From Ichthyophis bannanicus (Eukaryota; Chordata; Amphibia; Gymnophiona; Ichthyophiidae): a stretch of 64,000 bases of DNA. Position numbers and translations under genes: made by a program. The notes under the pieces were generated by a model that worked only from the letters and a program-made list of their open reading frames with translations, did not search any database and was not told where the DNA came from. How positions within the stretch are numbered: position 1 is the stretch's first letter; every line of letters begins with the position of its first letter. The DNA lies in the NCBI GenBank assembly GCA_033557465.1, contig CM066047.1, forward strand, positions 4,340,001 to 4,404,000, given 5' to 3'. Shown here piece by piece: positions 9,106 to 19,389 of this stretch.

Positions 9106-9410
9106 TTTATTTATTTATTTATTTAGCAAGCATTTGTATACCGCTCCTTCCAGCGATCAGAAGCGGGAAAGATTACATGGATAAAGCTGTCGAATCAAGA
9201 CAGAATAATTTTGATTTGTACATAAAGATTCGAAAGGTTAGCACGTCACGCAGAAAATTATCTACTTCTAAGCTAAGGGGATAATAATTGACATATGTAC
9301 ATTTATACATTACAGGTTTTCTGGGGAGCTGTGGGGGAGTTGCCCCTCATTCGAATTTAGTACAGGTTGAAATGACTTTGAAATAGGTGGGTTTTGAGTT
9401 TCTTTCTAAA
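9106..9410 (-). mobile_element. L2 LINE 3' end fragment
   Basis: Begins with a TTTATTTATTTATTT run, followed by TATACCGCTCCTTCC and then GGTGGGTTTTGAGTTTC. This is the minus-strand version of the L2 tail seen at 60102, 29003 and 42163. No coding remains. It abuts the CR1 copy to its right. The 8924-9105 stretch to its left holds nothing I recognise. Confidence 0.7.
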
Positions 9411-11188
9411 GTCAGTCTGTCCTCATATGCTTTATAATGAAGCCCACTAATCATTTTAGTAGCCACCCTATGCACAGACTCCATCCTGTTCACATCCTTT
9501 TGAAGGTGCGGTCTCCAGAATTGCACACTATACTCCAAATGAGGTCGCACCAAAGACTTATACAGAGGCATTATCACCTCCTTTTTTCTGTAGCCATTCC
9601 TCTCCGTATGCACCCAAGCATCCTTCTAGCTTTTGCTGTTGCCTTTTTTACCTGTTTAGCTACTTTAAGATCATCAGACACAACCACGCCTAGGTCCCGC
9701 TCTTCTTTAGTGGACAAAAGTACTTCACCTCCTATACTGTATTTCTCCCTTGGATTGCTGCAGCCCAAATGCATGACCTTACATTTTTTAACATTAAATC
9801 CCAGCTGTCAAATTCTAGACCATTCTTCAAGCTTAGCTAGATCCCTCCTCATGTTATCTACACCTTCCTGGGTGTCTACTCTATTGCAGATTTTGGTATC
9901 ATCTGTAAAGAGGCAAACCTTACCCGACAGCCCTTCCGCTATATCACTAACAAAGATGTTAAAAAGAATCGGAACAAGGACAGATCCCTGGGGCACACCA
10001 CTGGTAACATCCTTCTCAGAGTGAGCTCCATTTACTTGTACTCTTTGTCGCCTCCCACCCAACCAATTTCTAACCCAAGCAGTAACTTTAGGGTCCATCC
10101 CTAGGGTGCTCAGTTTGTTTATAAGTCGCCTGTGAGGAACAGTGTCAAAGGCTTTACTGAAATCTAAATACACCACATCTAGAGCTCTCCCTCGGTCCAA
10201 CTCCCTGGTCACCCAGTCAAAGAAATCAATCAGATTTGTCTGACAAGACCTGCCTCTGGTGAATCCATGCTGCCTCGGATCCTGTAATACGCTGGACTCC
10301 AGAAACCTTACTATTTTCTCTTTCAGCAGCGTTTCCAATAATTTACTCACCTCCGAAGTTAAACTAACCAGCCTGTAGTTTTCAACCACATCCTTACTTC
10401 CGCTTTTGTGTAAAGGCACCACATGAGCCTCTCTCCAGTCCTTTGGCACCACTCCCGACTCCAACGAGGCATTGAAAAGGTCAGTCAGTGGAGTTGCTAG
10501 AACGTCCCCAAGTTCCCTCAGTATTCTAGGGTGTATCCCATCCGGTCCCATCGCTTTATCTACTTTAGGTTGAGCTAGTTTCTCACGAACACAGTCTTCT
10601 GAAAATTGTTCAAGATGTCCCTCGCTTCTGTTCCTATTTGTGGATGTTTTCTGAGGTCCTGCTCCTGGTTCTTCATCTGTGAACACAGAACAGAAATATT
10701 TGTTAAGCAATTACGCTTTATCCTTATCAGCTTCTACATATTCCCCCCTGCACCCTTGAGTCTGACAATACCACTTTTGCCCTTCGTCTTCTAATATATC
10801 TGAAAAATGTCTTATCCCCCCATTTTATTGCATTGGCTATTTCCTCCTCTTTTTGAATCTTTGCCTTCTTGACTACTTTGCTAGCTTCTCTAAGTTTTTC
10901 CAAATACAGATGCCTGTCTTCCTCTCTCTGTGATCTCTTGTATTTCATGAAGGCCTCCCTCTTTTTCTTCACTTTTTCAGCTACTTCCTTCGAAAACCAT
11001 AGCGGTCTCCTTTTCCTTTTGCCTTTATTTACCAGTTTAACAAAGAGGTTGGTTGCCCTTAAAATACCCCCTTTCAGTTTTGCCCACTGTTTTTCTACAT
11101 CCCCCAGCTGTTCCCATCTCACTAACGACTCCCTGAGGTATTGGCCCATCTTTGCAAAATTAGTCTTCCTAAAGTCCAAGATCCTCAC
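9347..11188 (-). pseudogene. CR1 family 2 ORF2, reverse transcriptase part
   Basis: The main open block (10710-9808) includes KAMGPDGIHPRIL, LDFSKAFDTVPH and GVPQGSVL. The catalytic box reads FTDD instead of the FADD found in the 56627-55704 copy. The next piece continues in the same frame after a TGG-to-TGA change at 9808, where WSRIWQ has become WSRI-stop. A further shift separates the last block (9613-9347). The N-terminal block (11188-10727) is the Lys/Arg-rich linker with KKKREAFMKYKRSQRE. It is non-functional. Confidence 0.87.
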
Positions 11189-11200
11189 CTTGGAATATCT
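9411..11200 (-). mobile_element. CR1-clade LINE, family 2, 5'- and 3'-truncated
   Basis: Collinear with the longer copy at 55552-59090 at very high visible similarity. It covers the C-terminal RT (9613-9347), the RT palm (10710-9808) and the linker between endonuclease and RT (11188-10727). It lacks ORF1, the endonuclease and the 3' UTR. Several single-base lesions separate the open stretches. Confidence 0.88.
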
Positions 11201-11224
11201 GGAATAGATTGAGCAAATACCTCA

Positions 11225-11400
11225 GGCTCCTTCTCTAGTCCAACAAATTCAGGCTAGAACTTCATCTCTTCTGGCTGCTTTTGGATCCTCCCCCCTCCTT
11301 ACTCTCCTGTGAGTTTTAGCAAGTTCTCTTAACTGTTATCTTACTCCCCTGTTTGTTCTGCTACATGTCTTGAATAGATTGTAAGCTCTTATGCATTTTT
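11225..11400 (+). repeat. possible LINE 3' end fragment
   Basis: Contains TTGAATAGATTGTAAGCTCTTATGC. The minus-strand LINE ends at 32127 and 43934 carry the complement of this pattern (CAAGCTTACAATCTAGT), so this is probably a short plus-strand tail of the same L2-type LINE family. It has no coding. Confidence 0.4.
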
Positions 11401-11401
11401 T

Positions 11402-11622
11402 TTTTCTTTAAGTGTCGTCAAGTCAACGCTGACTCCTGGCGACCCAGCAGCTCCTGGGTTTTCTTGGCATAGTGTGACCGTAGGTAGTTTGCCAGGCCTT
11501 TTCTTCCAAAGGCAATGGAGGGTAAAGTGACTTGCCGAAGGTCACAAGGAGTGCCAGTGGGAATCAAACCCTGATCTCTTGGGTATTTGACTGTTGCTGT
11601 AACCACTAGGCTACTCCTATGT
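11402..11622 (-). repeat. tRNA-headed SINE, second tail type (copy 2)
   Basis: On the minus strand the A box TAGCCTAGTGG and B box GGTTTGATTCC are intact and the CCTTCGGCAAGTCACTTTACCC core is present. The 3' part ends with GCGTTGACTTGACGACACTT instead of the L2-like tail of copies 1, 3 and 6. The same tail is in copies at 26734 and 39893, so two SINE families share one head. Confidence 0.83.
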
Positions 11623-12269
11623 GTCCTTACCAACACTATAAAAATTATAGTAGTAGTAGTATTAACAACTACCACCACCAGTTATAGTCAAACCAATTGG
11701 TCTGGAGAGGAGAATAGTAGTGGTCATCATGGCTACAATCACCGTGACCAGATTTCATTCAAACTTTCTTCAGCAGACAAATTAATCCTTAAGTCCTGAA
11801 CCCACTGTGTGCAGCAAGCCTATAGTGGGCTTCATTTGAACCAGTTACTGTCCTATCATTAAATGGAGTTCTTTTCTCACTCTTATTGATTTATACTTGT
11901 AAAGTACCTTGGTATTTACATTGAAAGGCAATATAGCAAAGAAATTAACAAACTTAAAACATAAAGGACAAGAGCAACTGGAGCCTCCTCCGGAAATCTT
12001 ACCAGTGCAGCACTATTAAGCACTTTAGGTGGAATTTCAGCCTTGCATCCCTCTCTTTTAGACCCTAGCACAGTGCACCCAAATAGTTTATTAAACTCAA
12101 TTATAATCATCCTAGAGTAGACCATCCCTTCCAGATAAAGCATATAAAAATGCTTGGAAGTCAGACTTTTAAAATAGTAAAAACTTTCTTTTGCAATTAG
12201 GTGCGGGGGGGGGGGGGGGCGTTTAAAAAAAAAACCAAATTACAAGGGTGAATAGACTTTTTGCTTATC
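11623..12269. other. unassigned stretch
   Basis: A short TAGTAGTAGTAGTATT microsatellite lies near 11650. A LINE-like tail, TTGTAAAGTACCTTGGTATTTACATTG, lies at about 11896-11922. A run of about 14 G followed by an A run sits at 12206-12235. I see no convincing coding. Confidence 0.4.
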
Positions 12270-12830
12270 AGCCGTTCTTCCTGCAGGTAGAGGTTTGTGT
12301 GGCTGCCCGTACCCGTTGCTTTGCTTGCGCTATAGCTGTTCTTTGCTATGCCTCCCCCAGCAGCTGCCTGGTTTACCTAGTCGCTGGACCAGCCCTGGGC
12401 AGAACTGCAGGTGCGACAACAAGCTGCTTGTACGGGAGGGGGAAAGAGATCATTTGCGGCCAGTTGGCCAGTCCCAGTGGCACCCCGCCGAGCTTCCCCC
12501 TTCTCGCTAGGATTCAGAAAGAGACAGTCTGATAAAACCGGACACGAGCGCCTACCTGGCCCCAGCTGCAGCGCCTCGGCACGCTCCCTCACCGAGCCCA
12601 TCGCGCGCGCACTGCCAGTGCCACCGCTCCCGCGAGTCCTGCGGTAAAGGCTGACGTCACGCCGCGCCCCTGCCACGCCCACCGCCGCTCACGTGCCGTG
12701 ACACTAGGAGGGCGCGTGCCGCCGCGTCCGTTAACTCGCACCTTGGATCCTGCCCGCACGTGCTCCTCATTGCAGCTGTTAACCCTCTCCCTCCCTGCAG
12801 TCCAGCTCCTGCTACCCCAAAGTCACACAG
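12270..12830. promoter_or_regulatory. CpG-rich promoter-like block
   Basis: The region is GC-rich with many CG dinucleotides, unlike its AT-rich surroundings. It holds a perfect CRE (TGACGTCA, 12652-12659), two perfect E boxes (CACGTG, 12690-12695 and 12757-12762) and CACCC/GC-box-like sequence (CCACGCCCACC, about 12672-12682). This arrangement is typical of a vertebrate CpG-island promoter. It overlaps no recognised transposon, making it the best candidate for host regulatory DNA in the window. Transcription direction is uncertain; a plausible first exon reads leftward. Confidence 0.5.
12556..12601 (-). CDS. candidate first coding exon of a host gene
   Basis: Downstream of the CRE on the minus strand an ATG (12601) with G at +4 opens 15 codons, MGSVRERAEALQLGP. 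They end at a strong splice-donor match, GGGCCAG then GTAGGC (exon end 12556). The distance from CRE to ATG is about 50 bases. I do not recognise the protein. No second exon is visible downstream, where repeats dominate, so a long first intron would be needed. It could be a chance match inside GC-rich DNA. Confidence 0.28.
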
Positions 12831-13099
12831 GAGAAACGCCATTCTTCTAGCTTCGGGACAGTACAATTTGGACAAAACCACACTTGGCAGTTTGGCCTCT
12901 GGAGATATTTCTGCGTTACACATAACAACCATTAAGGGTTTGGTCAAGCAGGTGTAGCAGAAGACTTTACAAAAACAAAAGAGAGTTATTTATACATTTC
13001 AGTCACCCAAAAGCAGCCCATCCGTGATAGGGGTGTGGCAGAACAGGGAGAGAGGGAAAGACCCAGCTCAAGGATTTTGGATGTCCCGGCAGAAGCCGG
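12831..13099. other. unassigned stretch
   Basis: Unique-looking sequence right of the CpG block with no repeat signature and no supported ORF. Confidence 0.3.
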
Positions 13100-13357
13100 G
13101 AGGATGTAGTAAAGGCTGTTAGTGTAGCTGGGTTTAAAAAAGGTTTGGACAAGTTCTTGGAGGAAAGGTCCATAAACCATTATTAAGAAGGGACCCAAGA
13201 TATCAATGCTTGACCCAGTACAAGCATTGTGGAACCTGTGTCCCTTGGGGAAACTGCTGGGTACATGTGACCTAGATTGGCCACTGTTGGAAACAGGATA
13301 CTGGGCTTGATGGACCTTGGTCTGACCCAGTATGGCATATCTTATGTAAGCCCAGCC
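13100..13357 (+). repeat. CR1 family 1 3' UTR tail, plus strand
   Basis: Reads GGTTTGGACAAGTTCTTGG, then TCCATAAACCATTATTAAG and finally CCCAGTATGGCATATCTTATG. This is the 3' end found in reverse at 37608-37765. It is a 5'-truncated CR1 insertion without coding. Confidence 0.85.
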
Positions 13358-13693
13358 GTGCCCCCCAGCCCTGCCCCAAGCCATGCTGCTGCCTAGTTGT
13401 GTCAGAGGGGGGTCAGAAGCGGCAGGCTGTATGTGCCAAAGCACATTGACCGCTGTGGGCACCATGCCACCTACAGAGTCTGCTGCCCTCGGCCACTGAG
13501 TGAAGAAAAAGTGGCAGCAGCAGGCAACAGCAGATAGCCGAAATGCGTCCCTTAAGCCTCTGCACCCTGTGCGGCTGCACCACTTGCACAGGGCTAGGTA
13601 GGGTCCTGTTCCCAGCACCTACGAGTGTGTGCATATCTGCCCATGTCTGTAGCTGGAACAGGGAAGCAGCAATTCCATAAATGCTGTATTTCA
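13358..13693. other. unassigned stretch between two CR1 tails
   Basis: GC-moderate, non-repetitive sequence. An open frame on the minus strand (13618-12986) runs through the CR1 tail and is not credible as a gene. Confidence 0.3.
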
Positions 13694-13925
13694 CATAAGA
13701 ACATAAGATATGCCATACTGTGTCAGCCCAAGGTCCATCAAGCCCAGTATCCTGTTTCCAACAGTGGCCAATCTAGGTCATACGTACCTAGCAGTTTTAC
13801 TCAAGGGTAATGTCTACCCCTGCGCTACTTTTGCAAATACCTTGACAGCAATGAACCTCCCTCCTACCACATGATCTCAGTTTCTCAAAAGGGCCACCTG
13901 CCCAAAAGGCAGCCATTGATGGGTG
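13694..13925 (-). repeat. CR1 family 1 3' UTR tail, minus strand
   Basis: Starts ACATAAGAACATAAGATATG, the complement of the CR1 3' terminus with its octamer-like TTCTTATG repeat. It continues through CAAGCCCAGTATCCTG and then a longer UTR segment (CCTCCCTCCTACCACATGA). It lies opposite in orientation to the tail at 13100. Confidence 0.83.
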
Positions 13926-13961
13926 GCCTGACTCTATTTTGAAAGTGACAGCAGCCAGATT

Positions 13962-15135
13962 CTTTGAGTGGTGATGGGCTGGGGGGGTTAGGAGTGGTAA
14001 TGGCTGTGGGCTGTTGGGGGGTTAGGACTGGTGATGGGCTGGGGGGGTTAGGAGTGGTAATGGCTGTGGGCTGTTGGGGGGATAGGACGGGTGATGGGCT
14101 CTGGGGGGGGGTTAGGACTGGTGATGGGCTGGGGGGGTTAGGAGTGGTACTGGCGGCGGGCGGTGGGGGGGTTAGGACTGGTGATGGGCTCGGGGGGGGG
14201 GTTAGGACTGGTGATGGGTTGGGGGGGTTAGGAGTGGTAATGGCTGTGGGCTGTTGGGGGGGTTAGGACTGGTGATGGGCTGGGGGGGGTTAGGAGTGGT
14301 AATGGGCTATGGGGGGCTAGGACAGGAAATGGGCTGATGGGGGGGTTAGGAGTGGTGATGGGCTGGGGGAGGTTAGGAGTGGTGATGGGCTATGGGGGAG
14401 CTAAGTCTATATGGGCTGATGGGATTAGGACTGGAAGTGGGTTGATGGGGGCTTAGGACTGGAAGTGGGCTATGGGGGGGGGGGGCTTAAACTAAAAATT
14501 GGGTGATGGTGGATTAGGACTGGAAATGGGCTGGTGGGATTAGGACTGGGAGTGGGCTATGGGGGGCTAGGACTGGTAATGGGTTGGGGGGGTTGCTGGG
14601 ACTGGAAATGGGCTGGGGGGTTAAGACTGGAGGTGGGCTGATGGGGTTAGGACTGGTAATGGGCTATGGGGGGGGGTAGGACAGGAAATGGGCTGATGGG
14701 GAGGGGTTAGGACTTGAGGTGGGCTGATGGGGTTAGGACTGGTAATGGGCTGTTGGCTGATGGGGGCTGTCTGGTAATGGGCTATGGAGGGTTAGGACTG
14801 ATAATGGACTATGGGGGGGGGCTAGGACAGGAAATGGGCTGATGGGGGGGTTAGTACTTGAGGTGGGCTGATGGGGTTAGGACTGGTAATGGACTGTGGG
14901 CTGATGAGGGGGGTTAGGACTGGCTATGGGGGGCTGACTGGAAATGGGTTGATGGGGGTTAGGACTGGAAATGGGTTGATGGGGGTTAGGACTGGAAGTG
15001 GGCTGATGGGGGGGGGGCTAGGACTGGTATTGGGTTGGGGGGTTGCTAGGACTGGAAATGGGCTGATGCAGGGACTAGAAGGGAATGGATGCTGGGTGAG
15101 GCTGGAACTAGAAGGGAGCTGGTGTTGGGGGAGGA
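13962..15135 (+). repeat. G-rich minisatellite
   Basis: About 1.17 kb of imperfect tandem copies of a 25-33 base unit around TTAGGACTGGTAATGGGCTGATGGGGG. Unit length varies through differing G runs and loss of the GGCTGTGGGCTG part. The G strand has runs of 4-10 G at short spacing, which could form G-quadruplexes. The 100- and 129-codon frames inside are by-products of the repeat. Confidence 0.93.
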
Positions 15136-16097
15136 TTAGAATGGGATGGGGCTGGGAGAGTAAAATGGAGAGGGGAAAAATATTTTGTGTGGGAGGGATA
15201 AAAAATCTACAATTGGCCGGGTATTGGGAGAGTAAGTGGGGATTGAGGATGGAGGGGTAAATTTTGAGTAGATGAAATAGGAATGAGGAAAGAGCAAAAG
15301 GAGAAAGATTAGTATGTTAAAGCAGATGTAGAGAGAGAATGGAAAAAAAAAAACAAGACAGAAGAAAGGACAAATGGACAGCAGATGGAGAGTTAGCAGA
15401 AGACACGAAGAAACCAGAAGAAAGTGGCTGGAACAATTGCAACTGAAAAAAAATGCACAAAAGGTAGAAAAATATCTCTTTATTTTGAATTTATTAACTG
15501 GAATATGTCAGCTCTGGGAAATGTGCATCATTAATTTTTGCGCTTTGTTTAGTACAAGAGGAAATTAATTTATAGTTTTATTTCTACAGTGTTGTTGTAT
15601 ATTCCAAGTTTGGCTTTTGGGGTTCCCAGTTTAATTATTGTCTTCCTGTTTCTAAATTGTGATTCCTTGTTTGGTGATGGTCTATGTTGTGCATGTGTAA
15701 CTGAGCTGAGGTATTCTGTTTATATAATTCCTATTTGACATTGCCACTTGTTCTTTCCCCAGTAGGTCATGTATTGTTGTTCTCTGAAATGTATTGGTTT
15801 AATATTTGCAGTGTTGCCTTTTGATAGTTAGGGTATGGTGCTTTGTGAGTCCTGGTAGTGCTGTTAGGATACGGCGGGTTTGCTATGGGTTCTAAATGGG
15901 CAGTGTTTGTAGTAGTTCCTAATGTGCCTGGCGGTTGGTACTGGATTATAGTAATGTAGAAACCTTTTAGTCTTTCTTTATCCATATACTCATTAAGAGG
16001 CATGTTTACTAAAAGTTAGTGTATGGTAACATTATGCAAATATTTATGCAAATGAGGCACCTTATGCAAATGAGGCCCCGCACAGAGTCTCCGCACA
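15136..16097. other. unassigned AT-rich stretch
   Basis: Begins as a degenerating edge of the minisatellite, then AT-rich sequence with homopurine patches (about 15270-15370). No ORF with family resemblance, and no clear repeat termini. Confidence 0.35.
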
Positions 16098-16395
16098 TTT
16101 ATTTATTTATTTATTTATTTTAATGGTATTTATATACCGCCTTATCCTTCAATCAAAGCGGTCACAACACAAGTGGGGAATACATTTAACACGTGGGGAT
16201 TTGAGACACATACACTAATACTTACAGGGAACATGGGCAATTGAGGGTTAAGTGGCTTGCCCAAGACCACAAGGAGCATCTGTGGGACTAGAAACCCCAG
16301 TCCTTCCGGCCCAAGGTTGCTGTCCTCTAGTGGGATTTGAACCCCCGACCTTCCGGCCTGAAGTACCTTGTCCCAACCACTAGGCTACTCCTCCC
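16098..16395 (-). repeat. tRNA-headed SINE with L2-like tail (copy 3)
   Basis: Complete minus-strand copy. Its tail is TTTATTTATTT then TATATACCGCC on the plus strand; its head has B box GGTTCAAATCCC and A box TAGCCTAGTGG. Candidate target duplication CCGCACA is at both edges (about 16091 and 16396). The tail agrees more closely with the L2 3' end than that of copies 1 and 6. Confidence 0.88.
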
Positions 16396-16735
16396 CGCAC
16401 ATGGCCCCGCACCCCCCTTGGGCCGCCCCTGGGCGGGGGCTGGGCCACCACAGCAGCAGGGGCAGCAGTGGGTTCTGCCTGCAGTGGCACAAACCCTTGG
16501 ACCACTCCTGCTTTCAAATTTACTGAGACTATTCACCATTGCAGTTGTATCAAGAGAGCTTCCTTCTGAAGTTCATAGGATGAAATCTATATAGACAACC
16601 TCTCAGGATGGGTTTGGAAAATTACTTTTAATCAGTATTGTCATTCTGTATCTTTCTGCCAACTTTCTTGGTCTCCAAGTCTGTTTCTTGGTGCTAGAGG
16701 ATCTTCTACAACTCCTGGGTTGCCTTTAGCAGTGT
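16396..16735. other. unassigned stretch left of the hAT element
   Basis: Short GC-rich patch (16396-16470), then non-repetitive sequence without a supported ORF. Confidence 0.3.
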
Positions 16736-16743
16736 GAGTAGAA

Positions 16744-18895
16744 CAGGGGTGGGCAAACATTTTGACTCGAGGGCCGCAATGGGTTCATATATTGGACCCG
16801 GGGGCCGGACCAAGAGTAGATGGATGGTGTGTATGTGTGAATTAATATAAATTAAATTTAAATTTGTAATATTAAATGTTTAGATTAATTTAAAGTAGAA
16901 AAGCATAAAAAGAGTTATTTTACAAAACTTTTATGCAATGTATTTCTTTCATAAAATAGTACCTTCAATTTTAGTGGGAACAGTGTTGTTGGTCTCCCTT
17001 TCTTGTTAAGGCATCAAAGTCAGGAGATAGCTTTGTTGTTGCAATTCGCAGAATAGATCTGAGGTGTTGGTCAGTTAACTGGGATCTGTGACGGGATTTA
17101 TTGATGTTCATGACCCTGAACGTCTGCTCACACACGTAGGTCGAGCCAAACAAGGCCAGAACCTTCTGTGCCATCCCCCGGAGGTTTGGAAAACAGTCAT
17201 CTTTAAGTGAAGCATAGAACTCTTTTAGTGGAAGAGAGTGGAAGTTCTCCTTTAAGATTGCATCAGATTGAAGATCGATTAGTTCCAATTGCACTTCTTG
17301 TGGTGCTGTTTCTGGGTCTTGTGACAAGGGACAGGCCACCAGCTGAAGTGACTTTTCAATTTTTTCCAAATCTGAAAACCGACGGCAGAATTCTTCATGC
17401 AGGTCATTCAGTGATTTGCTATATTTATTCACATTTTGGATGGCCTTTTCCTGTGTGGCTAGTGTGGGAAAATGAGAGAAGTTTTTCTTTGAAATTTGCC
17501 TAGAAAAAAAAGTCAACTTGGCTTTGAAGGCATTTACATTACTATACATGTCGTGAATATACAGGTCTTTTCCCTGTAGCTTGACGTTAAGCTCATTCAT
17601 GTGAGAAAAAGTGTCAACAGCAAGCGCAAAGTCACACAGCCAATTCTTGTCACTCAGCTCTGGAAAATCATCAGACTTCCCCTTTAACTCCAAAAATGTA
17701 TCAATCGCTTCTTTAAGATCCCACACTCGTTTAAACACTTTGCCCAAACTCAACCAGCGGACACGAGAGTAGTAAAGCAAGTCTTGGTGGTCTGCGTCGG
17801 TTTCCTCCAGAAATGCAATGAACTGACGGTGCTGAAGTCCCTTTGCTCGTATGCAGTTAACAAGCTTTATAACTGGATTCACAACATGACTAAGCTGTAA
17901 TACAGATTTACACAAAGATTCTTGGTGTATGATGCAGTGGAGAAAAATAACTTCTTGCTCAGGGTTTTCCTCTTTTACTTTATCCTGAATTCTTTTCAGC
18001 AATCCCACATTTTTTCCAGTTAAATTTGGAGATCCATCCGTAGTGACATTAGCAAGTTTACTCCAAGGTAGCTTCATACTCTCGATGACAGCAGACACCC
18101 GGTCATACAAATCTTCTCCCCTTGTTTTTCCTTTAAGTGGCTCCATGGCCAAAAACTCCTCTGTTATTTCAAAACTGTCGCTAATCCCTCAGATAAAAAT
18201 TAAGAGCTGAGCTGTGTCTTTTATGTCTGTACTTTCGTCCAGTGCTAGCGAATATAATTTAAAGGACTCTGCAATATTATTTAACTTGTTTGTTATGTCT
18301 TCATCAATCAGTTCCACATGACGAGTCACTGTCCTGCGTGATAAACTGAGTTTTTCAAACTTGTCTTTGCTCTCTGGACACAAAAGACCTGCGGTCTCTA
18401 TCATACATTCTTTCAAAAACTCTCCTTCAGAGAGGGGAGAGCATAAAACTTGCTTTGGTACTTGACTCTTGAATCACAGTTTGTCTGTGAAATAAATTTT
18501 GCTGAGCCTGTAATTTAGCCATCAACCTCCGAGCTGTAGACCCCCGTTCTTGGGGCGACTGCTTGCTAGCATAGTTAGCATGCTTCGTGGCAAAATGACA
18601 GCTGATATTATATTCTTTGAAAACCGCAACAGTTTCCTGGCATATGAGACATACAGCCATTGATCGGACTTCCGTAAAAAAATATTTTGCTATCCATTCC
18701 TTATTAAACACTCTGTATTCACTGTCCACTTTTATTTTCTTTGCCCCACTCATTTTGGGATTCTGCACTACACCAGCCTGCCATCGCGAGATTACGCTGC
18801 GTCCTCTAGAAAGTGAGGTGAATAAATTAATAAATTAGCTAGCGCTCCGCGGGCCGGATTAAAAGGTCCGGCGGGCCGTAGTTTGCCCATTCCTG
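16744..18895 (-). mobile_element. hAT transposon, complete, GTF2IRD2/ZBED-like transposase
   Basis: Bounded by 15-base terminal inverted repeats, CAGGGGTGGGCAAAC on the left and its imperfect complement GTTTGCCCATTCCTG on the right. These are flanked by 8-base target duplications GAGTAGAA (16736-16743) and GACTAGAA (18896-18903), which differ at one base. Eight-base duplications and CA-G-starting ends define hAT elements. The sub-terminal GGGCCGGA/CCGGCGGGCC blocks also form an inverted pair. The element encodes one transposase on the minus strand, now broken. Confidence 0.95.
16971..18768 (-). pseudogene. hAT transposase (BED finger, DDE, C-terminal dimerisation)
   Basis: Three collinear pieces form one gene. 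18768-18427 holds a BED-like finger (CLIC ... H-x4-H). 18416-18189 and 18152-16971 are in the same frame, separated by an in-frame TGA. Catalytic region: ALDESTD (first Asp), VTTDGSPNLTG and RVRWLSLG. The end has the hAT dimerisation block (ALFGSTYVCEQTFRVMN). The family includes the domesticated vertebrate genes GTF2IRD2 and the FAM200/ZBED group. Lesions: a deletion with frameshift between 18427 and 18416, and the TGA, likely a CGA decay. The last 393 codons are otherwise intact, so the insertion is not very old. Confidence 0.92.
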
Positions 18896-18908
18896 GACTA
18901 GAAGTACA

Positions 18909-19043
18909 TTGACGGACCTTTTTTCAAAGGCAATGGAGAGTTAAGTAACTTGCCTAGGGCTACAAGGAGTGCTAGTAGGAATTGAACCCTGGTTGCTTGG
19001 TTACCAAGCCAGTGCTCTAACCTTTGGGCTGCTACTCCCCCAC
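18909..19043 (-). repeat. SINE head fragment (copy 4)
   Basis: Minus-strand B box GGTTCAATTCC and a degenerate A box are present, with the CCTAGGCAAGTTACTTAACTC core. It is short and starts within the hAT right flank. The tail is lost. Confidence 0.7.
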
Positions 19044-19385
19044 TCCTGGTATAGTAAAATGTAAACATGTTCTGTATCCACCGACAGCCCTACAACAGGT
19101 GCAGATCAGAACTAGGACATTTCTCCATGGAAATAACCATACAAAAAAATTCTGATATACACATCATTTGAGTAACTACAAACTTAACTCTTACCACTAC
19201 CAGACACATTATGAAAGAACACAAAAACTTAAAACAAACACAACTCACACATACAGCAAATATGCAATAACATAGTAGCACTAATTCCAATGATTCAAAC
19301 AGCTAGAACCCTACCAAAGAATAGGCAACACTACAAATATTACATTGGGCTGTAGAACACTAATATATCTGCTTCTGGTAAAACA
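19044..19385. other. unassigned stretch
   Basis: AT-rich, no repeat termini, no supported ORF. Confidence 0.3.
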
Positions 19386-19389
19386 AAAC

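Noticed and set aside
12377..12682. 101-codon frame over the CpG block
   Set aside because: It ignores a strong splice donor at 12555 and its ends are GC-driven; only the 15-codon exon is kept, as a low-confidence call.
12986..13618. 210-codon frame on the minus strand
   Set aside because: It runs antisense through a CR1 3' UTR and has no domain resemblance.
13962..15135. CRISPR-like repeat array
   Set aside because: No constant repeat with unique spacers; units are contiguous and imperfect, and the genome is a vertebrate.
13964..15260. 100- and 129-codon Gly-rich frames on the plus strand
   Set aside because: Produced by the G-rich minisatellite; phase changes with each unit length change.
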